Both the position numbers and the translations under genes were made by a program. From Deinococcus aerolatus (lineage in GTDB: Bacteria; Deinococcota; Deinococci; Deinococcales; Deinococcaceae), in assembly GCF_014647055.1 (NCBI RefSeq), contig NZ_BMOL01000014.1, positions 1 to 64,000 on the forward strand: DNA of 64,000 nucleotides. The letters are read 5' to 3'. Shown here piece by piece: positions 44,393 through 52,703 of this stretch (the first letter of the stretch is position 1; every line of letters starts with the position of its first letter). The notes beneath the pieces are model-generated. The model saw only the letters and a program-made list of their open reading frames with translations. It did not search any database and was not told the origin of the DNA.

Positions 44393-45773
44393 TGATGCTC
44401 TCCCAGGACGGGGCCGCCTGTGGTTGCCACTGGCCCTTTCTCTGCTGGCTGACGCGTTCTTCGCTGGTGCCCTCGGTGATCACCTCGTACAGCGTGGCCT
44501 TCTTGCCTTTGGCCTTGCGAAGGATCCGCCCCAGACGCTGGATGTACTCGCGCTCGGTGGCGGTGCCCGAGAGCATCACGCCCACACTGGCTTCCGGCAC
44601 GTCCACGCCTTCGTTCAGCACCCGGCTGGTCACCAGGATGCGGTACGAGCCGTCCCGGAAGCGTTCGAGGACCCCGTGCCGCTCTTTCGTCGGCGTCTGG
44701 TGCGTGATGCTGGGAATCAGGAACTCGCGGCTGATGCGGTACACCGTCGCGTTGTCGTCGGTGAAGATCAGCGTGCGCTCGTTCGGGTGATTGACCAGGA
44801 TCTCCTCCAGGACGCGCAGCTTGCCTTCCGTGCCGTACGCCAGAGATCTCGCTTCCCGGTGGGCCAGCATGGCGGCCCGCCCCTGGGGCGAGCCGCTGGC
44901 CATAATGAACTGCTTCCAGCCGTCCAGAGACCCGAGCTTGATGCTGTTCAGGCGCAGGAAGTCATTCCGCTGCCGGATCAAGGTGTCGTAGCGGTCCTGC
45001 TCAGCGTGACTGAGCCGCACCTTGATGATGATTTCGCGGTAGTCGGCCAGCGTGGTGCCCGCAAGATCTTCGGGACTGCAGGAATACACCACTGGGCCCA
45101 GCAGGGTCTCCAGGTCACGTTCCCGTCCATCACTGCGCTTCAAGGTGGCCGACAGCCCCAGGCGATACGGAGCCAGACTCATCTCCGCGATGACGCGGGT
45201 GAAATCAGAAGGCAGGTGGTGGCACTCGTCGCAGATCAGCAGCGCGTATTTCCCGGCCAGGTCTTCAGCGTGGATGGCAGCGGAATCGTAGGTGGACACG
45301 AGGATTGGCGTGTCGTCGTGGCTGCCGCCGCCCAGCAGGCCGACGTTGGCGTCCGGAAATGCAGCCAGCAGCCCCGAGTACCACTGTTGTAATAAATCCA
45401 GCGTCGGCACGCAGATCAATGCGCTTCTGGGCGTGTCTCTCAACGCCAGCTGGGCCACCAGCGTTTTCCCGGAGCCTGTGGGCAGCTCGGCCACCCCTCT
45501 TCGTCCCGCGGCCTTCCAGGCTTTCAAGGTCTCCGTCTGGTGGGCATAGGGGTTGATCTCGCGGGCAAAGCCCAGTTCCAGCTTCTGGAAGTCGGCGGCT
45601 TCGTCCTTGAAGGTCAGGCCCGCGGCCCGCAGCCGCTCGACGATCTCGCGGTAGTCCTGGCCCCGGGCGCGGTGATTCTGGCTCCTCGCGTCCCAGGTGA
45701 ACAGCTCGGCCACCACCTCCGGCACCGCCTTCATCACCAGGGTGCCCCGGTCCAGCCGCAGCGGCGCAGTCAT
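44379..45773 (-). CDS. XPB-like superfamily 2 DNA helicase
   Basis: About 464 residues from ATG 45773 (an alternative ATG at 45782); TAGCAT seven bases upstream could give a leaderless start. Motifs: I LPTGSGKT (about residue 98), II CDECHH (about 181), III GLSATLKRSDGRE, IV-V RTLIFTDDNA and TSRVLNEGVDVP, VI QRLGRILRK. This is the XPB/RAD25 set. In eukaryotes and archaea XPB opens DNA in nucleotide excision repair. It overlaps the DUF790 gene, and its start is about 50 bp after the MBL gene's stop. Confidence 0.9.
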   Translation of the reverse strand: MTAPLRLDRGTLVMKAVPEVVAELFTWDARSQNHRARGQDYREIVERLRAAGLTFKDEAADFQKLELGFAREINPYAHQTETLKAWKAAGRRGVAELPTGSGKTLVAQLALRDTPRSALICVPTLDLLQQWYSGLLAAFPDANVGLLGGGSHDDTPILVSTYDSAAIHAEDLAGKYALLICDECHHLPSDFTRVIAEMSLAPYRLGLSATLKRSDGRERDLETLLGPVVYSCSPEDLAGTTLADYREIIIKVRLSHAEQDRYDTLIRQRNDFLRLNSIKLGSLDGWKQFIMASGSPQGRAAMLAHREARSLAYGTEGKLRVLEEILVNHPNERTLIFTDDNATVYRISREFLIPSITHQTPTKERHGVLERFRDGSYRILVTSRVLNEGVDVPEASVGVMLSGTATEREYIQRLGRILRKAKGKKATLYEVITEGTSEERVSQQRKGQWQPQAAPSWESINAPD

Positions 45774-45824
45774 GCCCGCCATGCTACGGGCTAAAGGTCC
45801 ATTCCATGCTGACGGGGGCGCCAA

Positions 45825-46850
45825 TCACTCGCAGGCGCGGCCGTCCCCGTCGCGGTCCAGCTTGCGGCTGTAGCCCGGCTGTCCAATCAAGAGTGGCGCT
45901 TTGCCAGCCGCCCGAACCGCCGCGCAGTTCGGATACGTTACGGAGCTGGGCGGCAGGGCGGGAACACGTGTGGGCGCCCTGGGCACAGGTGCTGCTGGGC
46001 GGGTCTGAGGCGTCGTCCCAGTCCCTTTCACAGCACTCAGATTGTATTTCCCTCCCGGCTGCACGGTGACCGTCACCGTGCCGTTGAGGTCCGTGCGGTA
46101 GATGGCTGCGCCCACGCTCTTGTACAGGGCCAGCGCTTCCGAGGTGGGATGGCCGTAGTTGTTGGGGCCGACGCCGATGACCACGTTGCTGGGACGCACG
46201 GCCCTGAGCCACGCGGGGCTGTCCCCGTTCTTCGCCCCATGGTGGATGGATTTATAGACGTCGATGGGGCCGAGTTTGCTGGCCGGGTACGTCTTCAGCC
46301 AGCCCTGAGTTTCGGCAGTCTCGCTGTCGCCAGTCATCAGGGCCCGGAACGCGCCGTACTCGACGAGCAGGCCGACGCTGTTGAGGTTCTGGTCCCCTCT
46401 GGGCATGCCGGGGGGTGGGGGCAGGACGGTCACCTTCACGCTGCCGAGGTTGATGACCCGGTCACTGGCCAGCAGGCCCTGGGTCCCCGCGGTCTTGACC
46501 GCTGTCGTCAGCTTGCCGAAGGTCTGGGTCGTGGCCGCGATGCCGTTGTTGAGGAAGAACTTCGGCTTGAAGCGCTGAACGGCCGGAATCAGGCCCGTGA
46601 CGTGGTCCGCATCGCCATGTGATGCGGCCACGACAGCCAGGGACCGAACGCCGTACTGAGTCAGCAACTCCGTCATGCGTTTCTCGCTGCGCCCGCCGTC
46701 GTACAGCAGGCTCTGGCCTTCGGGGGCAGTGATCAGCACCGCGTCCCCCTGGCCGACGTCCAGGAAGCGGATGGTCAGCACGCCGGGTAAGGCGGTCTGA
46801 GCCAGAGCGCCTCCGCTCAGCAGCGCCGCCAATAAGAGGAGGCGCCTCAC
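45825..46850 (-). CDS. exported MBL-fold (ComEC/Rec2-type) protein with C-terminal excalibur domain
   Basis: 341 residues with a signal peptide (MRRLLLLAALLSGGALAQ). A metallo-beta-lactamase domain (about 25-255) has FLDVGQGDAVLI, ASHGDADHVTGL (HxDxDH metal site) and SIHHGAKNGDS. A linker rich in Pro/Thr precedes a C-terminal excalibur calcium-binding motif (YPNCAAVRAAGKA, DRDGDGRACE). Likely a secreted nuclease or phosphodiesterase. Its ATG overlaps the stop of the DUF3006 gene (ATGA), so they are coupled. A truncated copy of its 5' end lies at 54.9 kb. Confidence 0.88.
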   Translation of the reverse strand: MRRLLLLAALLSGGALAQTALPGVLTIRFLDVGQGDAVLITAPEGQSLLYDGGRSEKRMTELLTQYGVRSLAVVAASHGDADHVTGLIPAVQRFKPKFFLNNGIAATTQTFGKLTTAVKTAGTQGLLASDRVINLGSVKVTVLPPPPGMPRGDQNLNSVGLLVEYGAFRALMTGDSETAETQGWLKTYPASKLGPIDVYKSIHHGAKNGDSPAWLRAVRPSNVVIGVGPNNYGHPTSEALALYKSVGAAIYRTDLNGTVTVTVQPGGKYNLSAVKGTGTTPQTRPAAPVPRAPTRVPALPPSSVTYPNCAAVRAAGKAPLLIGQPGYSRKLDRDGDGRACE

Positions 46851-47134
46851 AGGTCCAGGTCTCCTGCGGGCGTCTGGGCATTCAACCTATCGAGCGTCCG
46901 CTGGCCTAGGGCGTGGCGTCGGTCCGTTTCCTCGTGGTCCACCTCGAGGTCCACGTCGCCGCCCTGAACGTCGAGGCGGACCACATCGCCCTCTTTGACC
47001 CCTGTGGGCAGACTTGCCAGGCGCCAGTCCTCGGTGGTGCCGTCCGGCAGCTCCACCCGCGCCATCTTCCCCTCGATGCCGTCGACGGTGACGTAGCTGA
47101 TGCCCGGGTCCTCGTTACGCTGCTCGGGTGACAT
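46847..47134 (-). CDS. DUF3006 domain protein
   Basis: 95 residues: VDGIEGKMARVELPDG, then WRLASLPTGVKEGDVVRLDV. DUF3006 proteins are short beta proteins often encoded beside ComEC-type MBL hydrolases, as here. TAGCGT lies five bases before the ATG, a possible leaderless start. It is the first gene of the run leading through MBL and the helicase to the nuclease. A 91-residue near-copy is at 55052-55327. Confidence 0.88.
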   Translation of the reverse strand: MSPEQRNEDPGISYVTVDGIEGKMARVELPDGTTEDWRLASLPTGVKEGDVVRLDVQGGDVDLEVDHEETDRRHALGQRTLDRLNAQTPAGDLDL

Positions 47135-47466
47135 GTCCCACGCTAGCGCACGTAGAATGCCCGGTTGACGTCCAGTGTTGCCTCAGGCACGTGCCCCACG
47201 AGAGCAGAGGCAAAACACCCTGGATGACTCGGCGGCCAAGGAGAAGTCACAGGCCCGGTCCGCGGCGTGCTCATTCCGGCAAAGTGCAGCCAGCCCAGGG
47301 TGGACCAGTTGGGGGCTGCGCGAGGCTCCAGACGCGCGTCCCGGCTCGCCCTCCAAACCCATCATGCAGGTAAGCAGGCAGGTCTCAATGCCAGGTCACT
47401 CTCAATCATCTGCTTAAAATGTGTCCCAGACGCTTTCGCCTCGCCAACAGGAGAACCGGGGCGCAT

Positions 47467-48841
47467 TTGAAAGCCGGACAGAATTCATGTTTTTCCAAAA
47501 AGTCTGTCCAGCACGGTGTCGGGCGATGCATAACGGTCCCTGTCATGGGCCATTCGGTGGGCCAGGAATGCAGCGGCAAGCCGCTGCACCCCCAACAGCA
47601 GCACCTTCTTTCCGGGCGGCCGATTTTTGTGGGGCACATAGCCGCCCAGATGGGCCAGGAGCAACACCGTCGGCTCGTCCAGGTTATCGCTCAACTCAAA
47701 GACATAGGCCGCTGCCAGCCAGGCCAGCGCCACCAGGGTGCGCAGCGCCTCAAAGTCCAGCACCCGCACGTCTTCCCAGCCTAACGCAGTTTTGGTCCAG
47801 GCAAAGACGTCTTCGATACTCCAGCGCCGCAAGTAGAGCCTGATCACCTGCCCGGCCTCAACGCCGGGCGAGACCGTCAGGCTTGTCAGCAAGGTCCACC
47901 CGTGTTCCTCTCCTGTGGGACGGCCAGGGAAGCTCAAGTGGACGACGTTCATACGCAATTTGCCGCTGTCCAGCCACACTTCCCTGGCCCGCAACTCAGT
48001 GCGTGTGGGCCGCCACTTGATACGGCCATTACGGACGATGGGACGGGACATCTCAAAACGGTGTGAGATCGGCGCAAGCTGCGCGGCAGCTTGCAGAGGT
48101 TGTTCCGTTGCGGTGGGCGTCAGGCGAGTTCGTCGGGTGGTGTGCTGCACGCGCACGACAAAATCAACCTGGAGACGACGCAGACGGCGCAAGATGTTCT
48201 GGTCGTCGAAGCCCCGGTCCAACACGAAAATGATGCGTCCCACGGAGGCCGCGCGCAGATTCCGGACGATCTGGCTCAGGGCCTGCAGCACGATGGACTT
48301 TTCGCTGAGAAACCCTGGAGCCTGCGTGCTGTACGTCGTGTGGTACACCAGACGATGACGCCCATCGGGCGTCATCCCAAGGGCGTTCAGGGTGTGGTAG
48401 CCCGCGACAGGGTGGCCTCCAAGATCCCGCACCGTGTCCAGGTACTCGAGCTTCTGGCTGTGCGGTTTGCGCAGATCGGAACCATCCAGAATGACGATCA
48501 CCTCGTCCTCGCCCGAGAACGACTGCGCGCCCTGCACCTGCAGACAGTCCGTCAGGGTGTCGGCCCGCAGATGACTCCGCTGGTGCTGGTGGTGAATCAG
48601 GCGACGCAGCCGACGTTCGCCGTGGAGAATCATTCCAGTTCCGGGCGTGACTCGGGCCATCTGCCGTAGGCAAGTGGTCCCACTTGCCAGAATGCCCGCC
48701 AATGCGTCCTGGAAGCCTTGGAACAGACGCCGATCCCGGAACAGGTGTCGGTAAGGCTGGACGTAGGTATTGAGACACTGGAGATTCGCTGTCCCTGAGG
48801 GCGTCATGCCCTGAATATGCACACTTTTGTCCGGCTTTCAA
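47467..48841 (-). mobile_element. IS4-family insertion sequence, 1375 bp, complete
   Basis: Terminal inverted repeats TTGAAAGCCGGACA begin at 47467 and, inverted, end at 48841. The direct repeat GCGCAT flanks both sides (47461-47466 and 48842-48847). The internal transposase is intact. The right end lies nine bases before a consensus promoter (48851), so the insertion has separated that promoter from whatever lay to its left. Confidence 0.9.
47485..48822 (-). CDS. IS4-family transposase (second type)
   Basis: 445 residues. DDE residues are in [11 protein letters not shown] (about 110), [10 protein letters not shown] (about 200) and the YREK signature [15 protein letters not shown] (about 335-350), followed by [22 protein letters not shown]. 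It differs strongly from the 359-residue transposase at 5.7 kb and lacks its internal hairpin, so it belongs to another IS4 subgroup. Confidence 0.92.
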   Translation of the reverse strand: MHIQGMTPSGTANLQCLNTYVQPYRHLFRDRRLFQGFQDALAGILASGTTCLRQMARVTPGTGMILHGERRLRRLIHHQHQRSHLRADTLTDCLQVQGAQSFSGEDEVIVILDGSDLRKPHSQKLEYLDTVRDLGGHPVAGYHTLNALGMTPDGRHRLVYHTTYSTQAPGFLSEKSIVLQALSQIVRNLRAASVGRIIFVLDRGFDDQNILRRLRRLQVDFVVRVQHTTRRTRLTPTATEQPLQAAAQLAPISHRFEMSRPIVRNGRIKWRPTRTELRAREVWLDSGKLRMNVVHLSFPGRPTGEEHGWTLLTSLTVSPGVEAGQVIRLYLRRWSIEDVFAWTKTALGWEDVRVLDFEALRTLVALAWLAAAYVFELSDNLDEPTVLLLAHLGGYVPHKNRPPGKKVLLLGVQRLAAAFLAHRMAHDRDRYASPDTVLDRLFGKT

Positions 48842-48850
48842 GCGCATGAT

Positions 48851-48879
48851 TTGACAGCGGCTGCATATCGCCCTATATT
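48851..48879 (+). promoter_or_regulatory. near-consensus sigma70-type promoter
   Basis: TTGACA (48851-48856), 17-base spacer, TATATT (48874-48879). Predicted transcription start is about 48886, only a few bases before the terminator at 48889. Confidence 0.75.
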
Positions 48880-48888
48880 GAAGGAATC

Positions 48889-48914
48889 AAAGCGGCCTTT
48901 CGGGCCGCTTTTTC
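48889..48914 (+). terminator. Rho-independent terminator directly after the promoter
   Basis: AAAGCGGCC-TTTCG-GGCCGCTTTTT: a nine-pair GC-rich stem with a T-run. The A-run on the left would let it work on the minus strand too. It begins about three bases after the predicted start of the promoter at 48851. Confidence 0.85.
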
Positions 48915-49153
48915 CGTATCTTGGTGCGGCCTCATGCTGACGCTGCCCTCTACCTGCTGTCTGATCCTCACCGATCTGGTCTGGGGCATGTGGCCGATGG
49001 CCTCCTGGGCTGGCCAGGGGAGGCGGTCCGAAGCCCACCGCATCCCTCGGGAACCTGTGCCTGGAAGTTTGCATAACGACGCACCGCGGCGGTCAGCATG
49101 GGCCGCACATGTGACACCGCCGTCAAAGGCATGAGGCTAAGCTGGAGGCATCC

Positions 49154-50146
49154 ATGATTGTCAAAGAGCATCAGGCGCCGCCCACCAGTGACAAGTTCCA
49201 GCGCGCCGGGGACGACGCAGAGAGGCAGATGGCGTTCTACCTGCGCCGCGCCTACGGCAGTGACCCCGACGTGCATGTGTTTCACAACCTCCGCTTCGAG
49301 AAGGGTGAAGACGCCGCCCAGATCGATCACCTGATCCTCCACCGCAGCGGCGCCGTCATCGTCGAGAGCAAGAGCGTCACCAGCGCCGTGCGGATCAACG
49401 AGAGAGAGGAGTGGTCCCGGCAGTGGAACGGCCGCTGGACAGGCATGCCCTCTCCGGTCTTGCAGGCCAGACGCCAGGCTGATTTCCTGCGCTCCCTGCT
49501 GGAGGCCCACCGGGAGGAGTTGCTCGGCAAGTTTCTCTTCGGGTTCAAGCAGAAGAGCTTCCGGGCCTTTGTCATTGACGTGGTGGTGGCCATCAGTGAC
49601 CAGGGCGTTGTGCAGCATGACGGGAAGCTGTCGGATGTGCGCAAGGCGGACCAGGTGCCTGACCGGGTGAGAGAGCTCATCGCAGACCACGTTCAGCTGG
49701 CCAAGGTCTTCAGCAAGGATCCTCGGTCGGACACCTGGGGAGTCACGGTCACGCCAGAAGAACTCGTCCGTGTCAGCGCATTTTTAAGGGCCAGGGATAC
49801 GCCCCGGACTCAGCAGGCCAATCCGGCGGTCCCAGCGCCCGAGGTCCTTCCTGCGAAGGCGGTCAGCGCCGATGCCCAGCCACAGTCCACAGCGGTGTCC
49901 GCGTCAGAGCGATCGGCCGTCACCTGCCGACATTGCCAGGGCACGGGCGTCGAGGTGGCCTACGGAAAATATGGGTACTACGTCAAATGTCTCGAGTGTG
50001 AGGGCAACACGCGGATTCAACTGACCTGCCCCGCGTGCCAGGGGAAGGCCAATATTCGCAAGGCGGGGGCCGAGTTCTTCGCAGAGTGCGCGGAGTGTCA
50101 AACCAGCTCCCTCTATCACCGGAACCCGCCTGTCAGTCGTGCCTGA
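49154..50146 (+). CDS. NERD-domain nuclease-related protein with C-terminal zinc ribbons
   Basis: 330 residues. GGAGG lies seven bases before the ATG. The NERD domain (about 15-125) has GDDAERQMAFYL, the Asp of QIDHLILHRSGAVIVESKS and the ExK catalytic pair, a PD-(D/E)xK-type nuclease core. After a linker (about 210-255), four CxxC knuckles (CRHCQG, CLECEG, CPACQG, CAECQ) form DnaJ- or topoisomerase-like zinc ribbons. NERD proteins occur in DNA processing and in some defence loci. The next gene is a broken HNH-like gene. Confidence 0.88.
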   Translation: MIVKEHQAPPTSDKFQRAGDDAERQMAFYLRRAYGSDPDVHVFHNLRFEKGEDAAQIDHLILHRSGAVIVESKSVTSAVRINEREEWSRQWNGRWTGMPSPVLQARRQADFLRSLLEAHREELLGKFLFGFKQKSFRAFVIDVVVAISDQGVVQHDGKLSDVRKADQVPDRVRELIADHVQLAKVFSKDPRSDTWGVTVTPEELVRVSAFLRARDTPRTQQANPAVPAPEVLPAKAVSADAQPQSTAVSASERSAVTCRHCQGTGVEVAYGKYGYYVKCLECEGNTRIQLTCPACQGKANIRKAGAEFFAECAECQTSSLYHRNPPVSRA

Positions 50147-50229
50147 GACGGAGCGCATTGATCGACGGCTGGAATCTGGCAGAGGACAGTAGAACGTGGA
50201 AAGCGCGGTGCTCTCTTGGAGGGAGGAAG

Positions 50230-50890
50230 ATGGATGATGGCCGCGCGATCCTCGCCACCCTGCTGCGCCATGAGGCGAAATCCAACTCCTACAAGTTCGC
50301 GCTGGTCCGGGCCCTCAATGACCTGGCCCTGCTGTATCCAGGGCCGAGCGGTCAGGGGGGCATCATTCCATTGCGTCTCGTGGCCGAGCGCTGGCTGGTG
50401 TCGTACTGGACCTTCGTGGGCGACGGGCCGATCTATCAGGGTCCACGGCCCAGACGCGCGGTAGGAACCGTGCAGGACCTGAGCTTCCGGGAGGCCCTGA
50501 CGGCGCTGCGCGGCGCCTGGTAGGAGTGGACGAGCACCAGCAGTGGGCCAGCGGATGGAGTGCTGCTGCTCGCCGCGTTTCAGGTGGGCCGCGGCAGCCT
50601 GCCCGAGCCGTTGCAGCGGCTCACGCAGGCGACGATCTCCGCCATTGCACACGCGGTGCGGCAACCTGTCAGATATGCGAGGAAGGGGGCGCGCACGCGC
50701 TGTTCGGCCTGCCTGCCCCGGCCGGGACGCTGAGCGGTCATCCCCTTCCCGGCACGCGCCCGGCCGAGCCCGCTTTCACGGTGCCTGCGGCGCTGTGGCG
50801 GACGTTCCGTGACCTGTCGTTGTGGGTGGAGGCCCTGTGTCTGCACGAGTGGAGCCTGTACGTGGAACGGGTGACTCAGGATCTGGGGTT
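50230..50890 (+). pseudogene. HNH-endonuclease-like gene interrupted by an amber codon and a frameshift
   Basis: The start is ATG 50230 after GGAGG (MDDGRAILATLLRHEAKSNS). The first frame gives ALVRALNDLALLYPG and AERWLVSYWTFVGDGPIYQG, then TAG at 50521-50523. The same frame resumes at once (SGPADGVLLLAAFQVGRG, ISAIAHAVRQPVRYA). Near 50685 it shifts frame to GAHALFGLPAPAG, then PAALWRTFRDLSLWVEALCLHEW. This pattern resembles the N-terminal two-thirds of HNH endonucleases in which LSLWxEALCxHEW precedes the HNH motif. The nuclease motif itself is absent. Confidence 0.65.
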
Positions 50891-50988
50891 CAGTCGATTT
50901 TGCACAGGAGGAGTTAAGCCTCGATCATAGGAGGCACAACCATGACCCGCCGCAGAATCTTCAGTACCTGAGATCTTGCAGTTTGCGT

Positions 50989-51300
50989 TCATAGCCGTAA
51001 AACGCTGTCCAGGACAGTTCTAATGCTTGCACTCTCCACTTCAAGCTCAGCAAGACGCACCAAACCGCAGCAGTGGAGCCGAACTCGACTCGCGAGTTCG
51101 CCCCAATCTGGCCAAGGAGAGGTACGACGTCCTGATTCCACATCCTCCAGGTCCTGAACATGGCAGAGCAGGAAACTCAGTAAGCACAAACAGCAGTAAC
51201 GCAGAACACCGCGTCGGGTGTACTGCCCAAACCGGTGGAGTCCGAATCGACTTTTCAACGTTTTGAACAGGTTCTCCAGGCTCAGGTCAAGTGCCACCAT
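50989..51300 (-). pseudogene. C-terminal fragment of an IS4-type transposase
   Basis: A 103-residue frame, LENLFKTLKSRFGLHRFGQYTR, then LRYCCLCLLSFLLCHVQDLEDV. E-x6-K in ENLFKTLK fits the end of the IS4-type YREK block and the helical tail after it. Earlier catalytic residues are missing and no element ends are seen. It probably marks the breakpoint that truncated the HNH-like gene. Confidence 0.65.
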
Positions 51301-51484
51301 CAGTCGTCTGCTTCGTCAAGCCCGAAGTCTGAGCAGTGACCGATCCGAGCGTACCTCTGGAGCGGCGTTTTAACGTTCCCCGGTAAGCGCGATGCAGCGC
51401 ACTCCACCTCCCGCCAGCGGGAGGCTCAAGTGGTCTTTACGTGATCGGGCGTGCAGCCACACGGCACGCCCCGAAAGTAAGAGG

Positions 51485-52312
51485 ATGACTTCGCCCACTC
51501 CTGCCACTGCTCCGGGCCACGCCGGTGCTTCGCTCCACCACATCCGGCGCGGCCAGGGCAAGCCGCTGCTGTTGATCCATGGGCTGGGCAGTTCTTGGCA
51601 GACCTGGGCGCCGATTCTGGCCGGACTGGAGGCGCAGCGTGAAGTCATCGCCGTCGACCTGCCCGGCTTCGGCCACACCCCCCCGCTGCCCGGTGAAGTG
51701 AGCATCGCCACGCTCGCCGACGCGCTGACCGATTTTCTGACGCGCGAGAACCTCCTGGGCATCGACGCGGTGGGCACCTCGATGGGCGCCCGATTGGTAC
51801 TGGAACTCGCACGGCGCGGGGGCGTCCTGGGAGCGGTGGTGTCACTTGATCCAGGTGGGTTCTGGCAGGGCTGGGAACGGGGCTTTTTCTACAACACGGT
51901 GGCTGCGTCCATCTGGCTGATCCGTGCGCTTCAACCGGTCATGCCCGCCCTGACGGCTTCTCCCGTCGGCCGCAGCGCCCTGTTCGCCCAGTTCTCCTCG
52001 CATCCCTGGGCTTTGGCACCGGAACTCACCCTGACCGAAATGAGGAGCTTCGCCGCCTCGCCGTCCACTGATGAACTGCTGCGCAACCTGGCGTTCGGCG
52101 AGGGGCAGCAGGGGATCCCCCGGGGCCGGTTGGAACACCCTCTGGTGATCGGCTGGGGCCGCTGGGACCGGGTGTGTCTGCCAGCACAGGCCTCGAGGGC
52201 TCAGGAGGCCTTTCCTGACGCCCGGCTGCATTGGTTCGACCACAGCGGCCACTTCCCGCACTGGGACATGCCCGCACAGACGCTGCGGCTGATCCTGGAT
52301 ACGACAGCCTGA
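51485..52312 (+). CDS. alpha/beta-fold hydrolase
   Basis: 275 residues from ATG 51485 (the in-frame extension to 51392 is not protein-like). The oxyanion region is LLLIHGLGSSWQTW; the nucleophile elbow GTSMG has Ser99; the acid is in GRWDRVC; the His is in DHSGHFPHWD near the C-terminus. The overall length fits esterase, haloperoxidase or lipase-like enzymes, substrate unknown. GAGG sits immediately before the ATG. It is monocistronic. Confidence 0.88.
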   Translation: MTSPTPATAPGHAGASLHHIRRGQGKPLLLIHGLGSSWQTWAPILAGLEAQREVIAVDLPGFGHTPPLPGEVSIATLADALTDFLTRENLLGIDAVGTSMGARLVLELARRGGVLGAVVSLDPGGFWQGWERGFFYNTVAASIWLIRALQPVMPALTASPVGRSALFAQFSSHPWALAPELTLTEMRSFAASPSTDELLRNLAFGEGQQGIPRGRLEHPLVIGWGRWDRVCLPAQASRAQEAFPDARLHWFDHSGHFPHWDMPAQTLRLILDTTA

Positions 52313-52339
52313 TAGGGCCGCCGGCTGTTCTGGCAACTA

Positions 52340-52438
52340 AGTACTCCAGCTGCGATGCATACGGCGCTTCTCTTGGTTCTTGCGCAAGGACAAAGTCGAT
52401 GGAATCGAAGAAGCCTGCACAACTACAACTGGAGTACT
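52340..52438. repeat. 99-bp inverted-repeat (MITE-like) sequence
   Basis: AGTACTCCAGCTG (52340-52352) and CAACTGGAGTACT (52426-52438) are inverted repeats with one mismatch around a 73-bp interior that has no coding potential. No clear target duplication. It lies between the hydrolase and the amber-interrupted GGDEF-EAL gene. Confidence 0.45.
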
Positions 52439-52538
52439 CAGTGAGCTGCTTTTGATCTCGGCTCCTCGGAAGGCAGGATGAGCCATTTTGTTTCCGTTGT
52501 CAGAAACCCGCCATGCTTGAACGAAGAGAATAAAAGCG

Positions 52539-52703
52539 ATGATCTCCCGCATGCCAAGCAATCTTCCGCGGGTGGTATTGTTTCTGCTCCTTGGCGGAAT
52601 GGGACTGCACTTGCTGTAGCTCCTGATCGGTGGACCTTCCTCAGTCTGGCGCTCTGCCATTGCCAATCTGAGCTACCTACCGCTGTATGGCCTCAGTGCT
52701 TGG
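52539..52703 (+). pseudogene. original N-terminus of the GGDEF-EAL membrane protein, interrupted by an amber codon
   Basis: In frame with the downstream gene: ATG 52539 (also ATG 52551), VVLFLLLGGMGLHLL, TAG at 52617-52619, then LLIGGPSSVWRSAIANLSYL and LPLYGLSAW, leading without a break into the ORF at 52704. The residues either side of the stop form natural membrane helices, so the stop is a point lesion in the first membrane segment. Confidence 0.8.
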
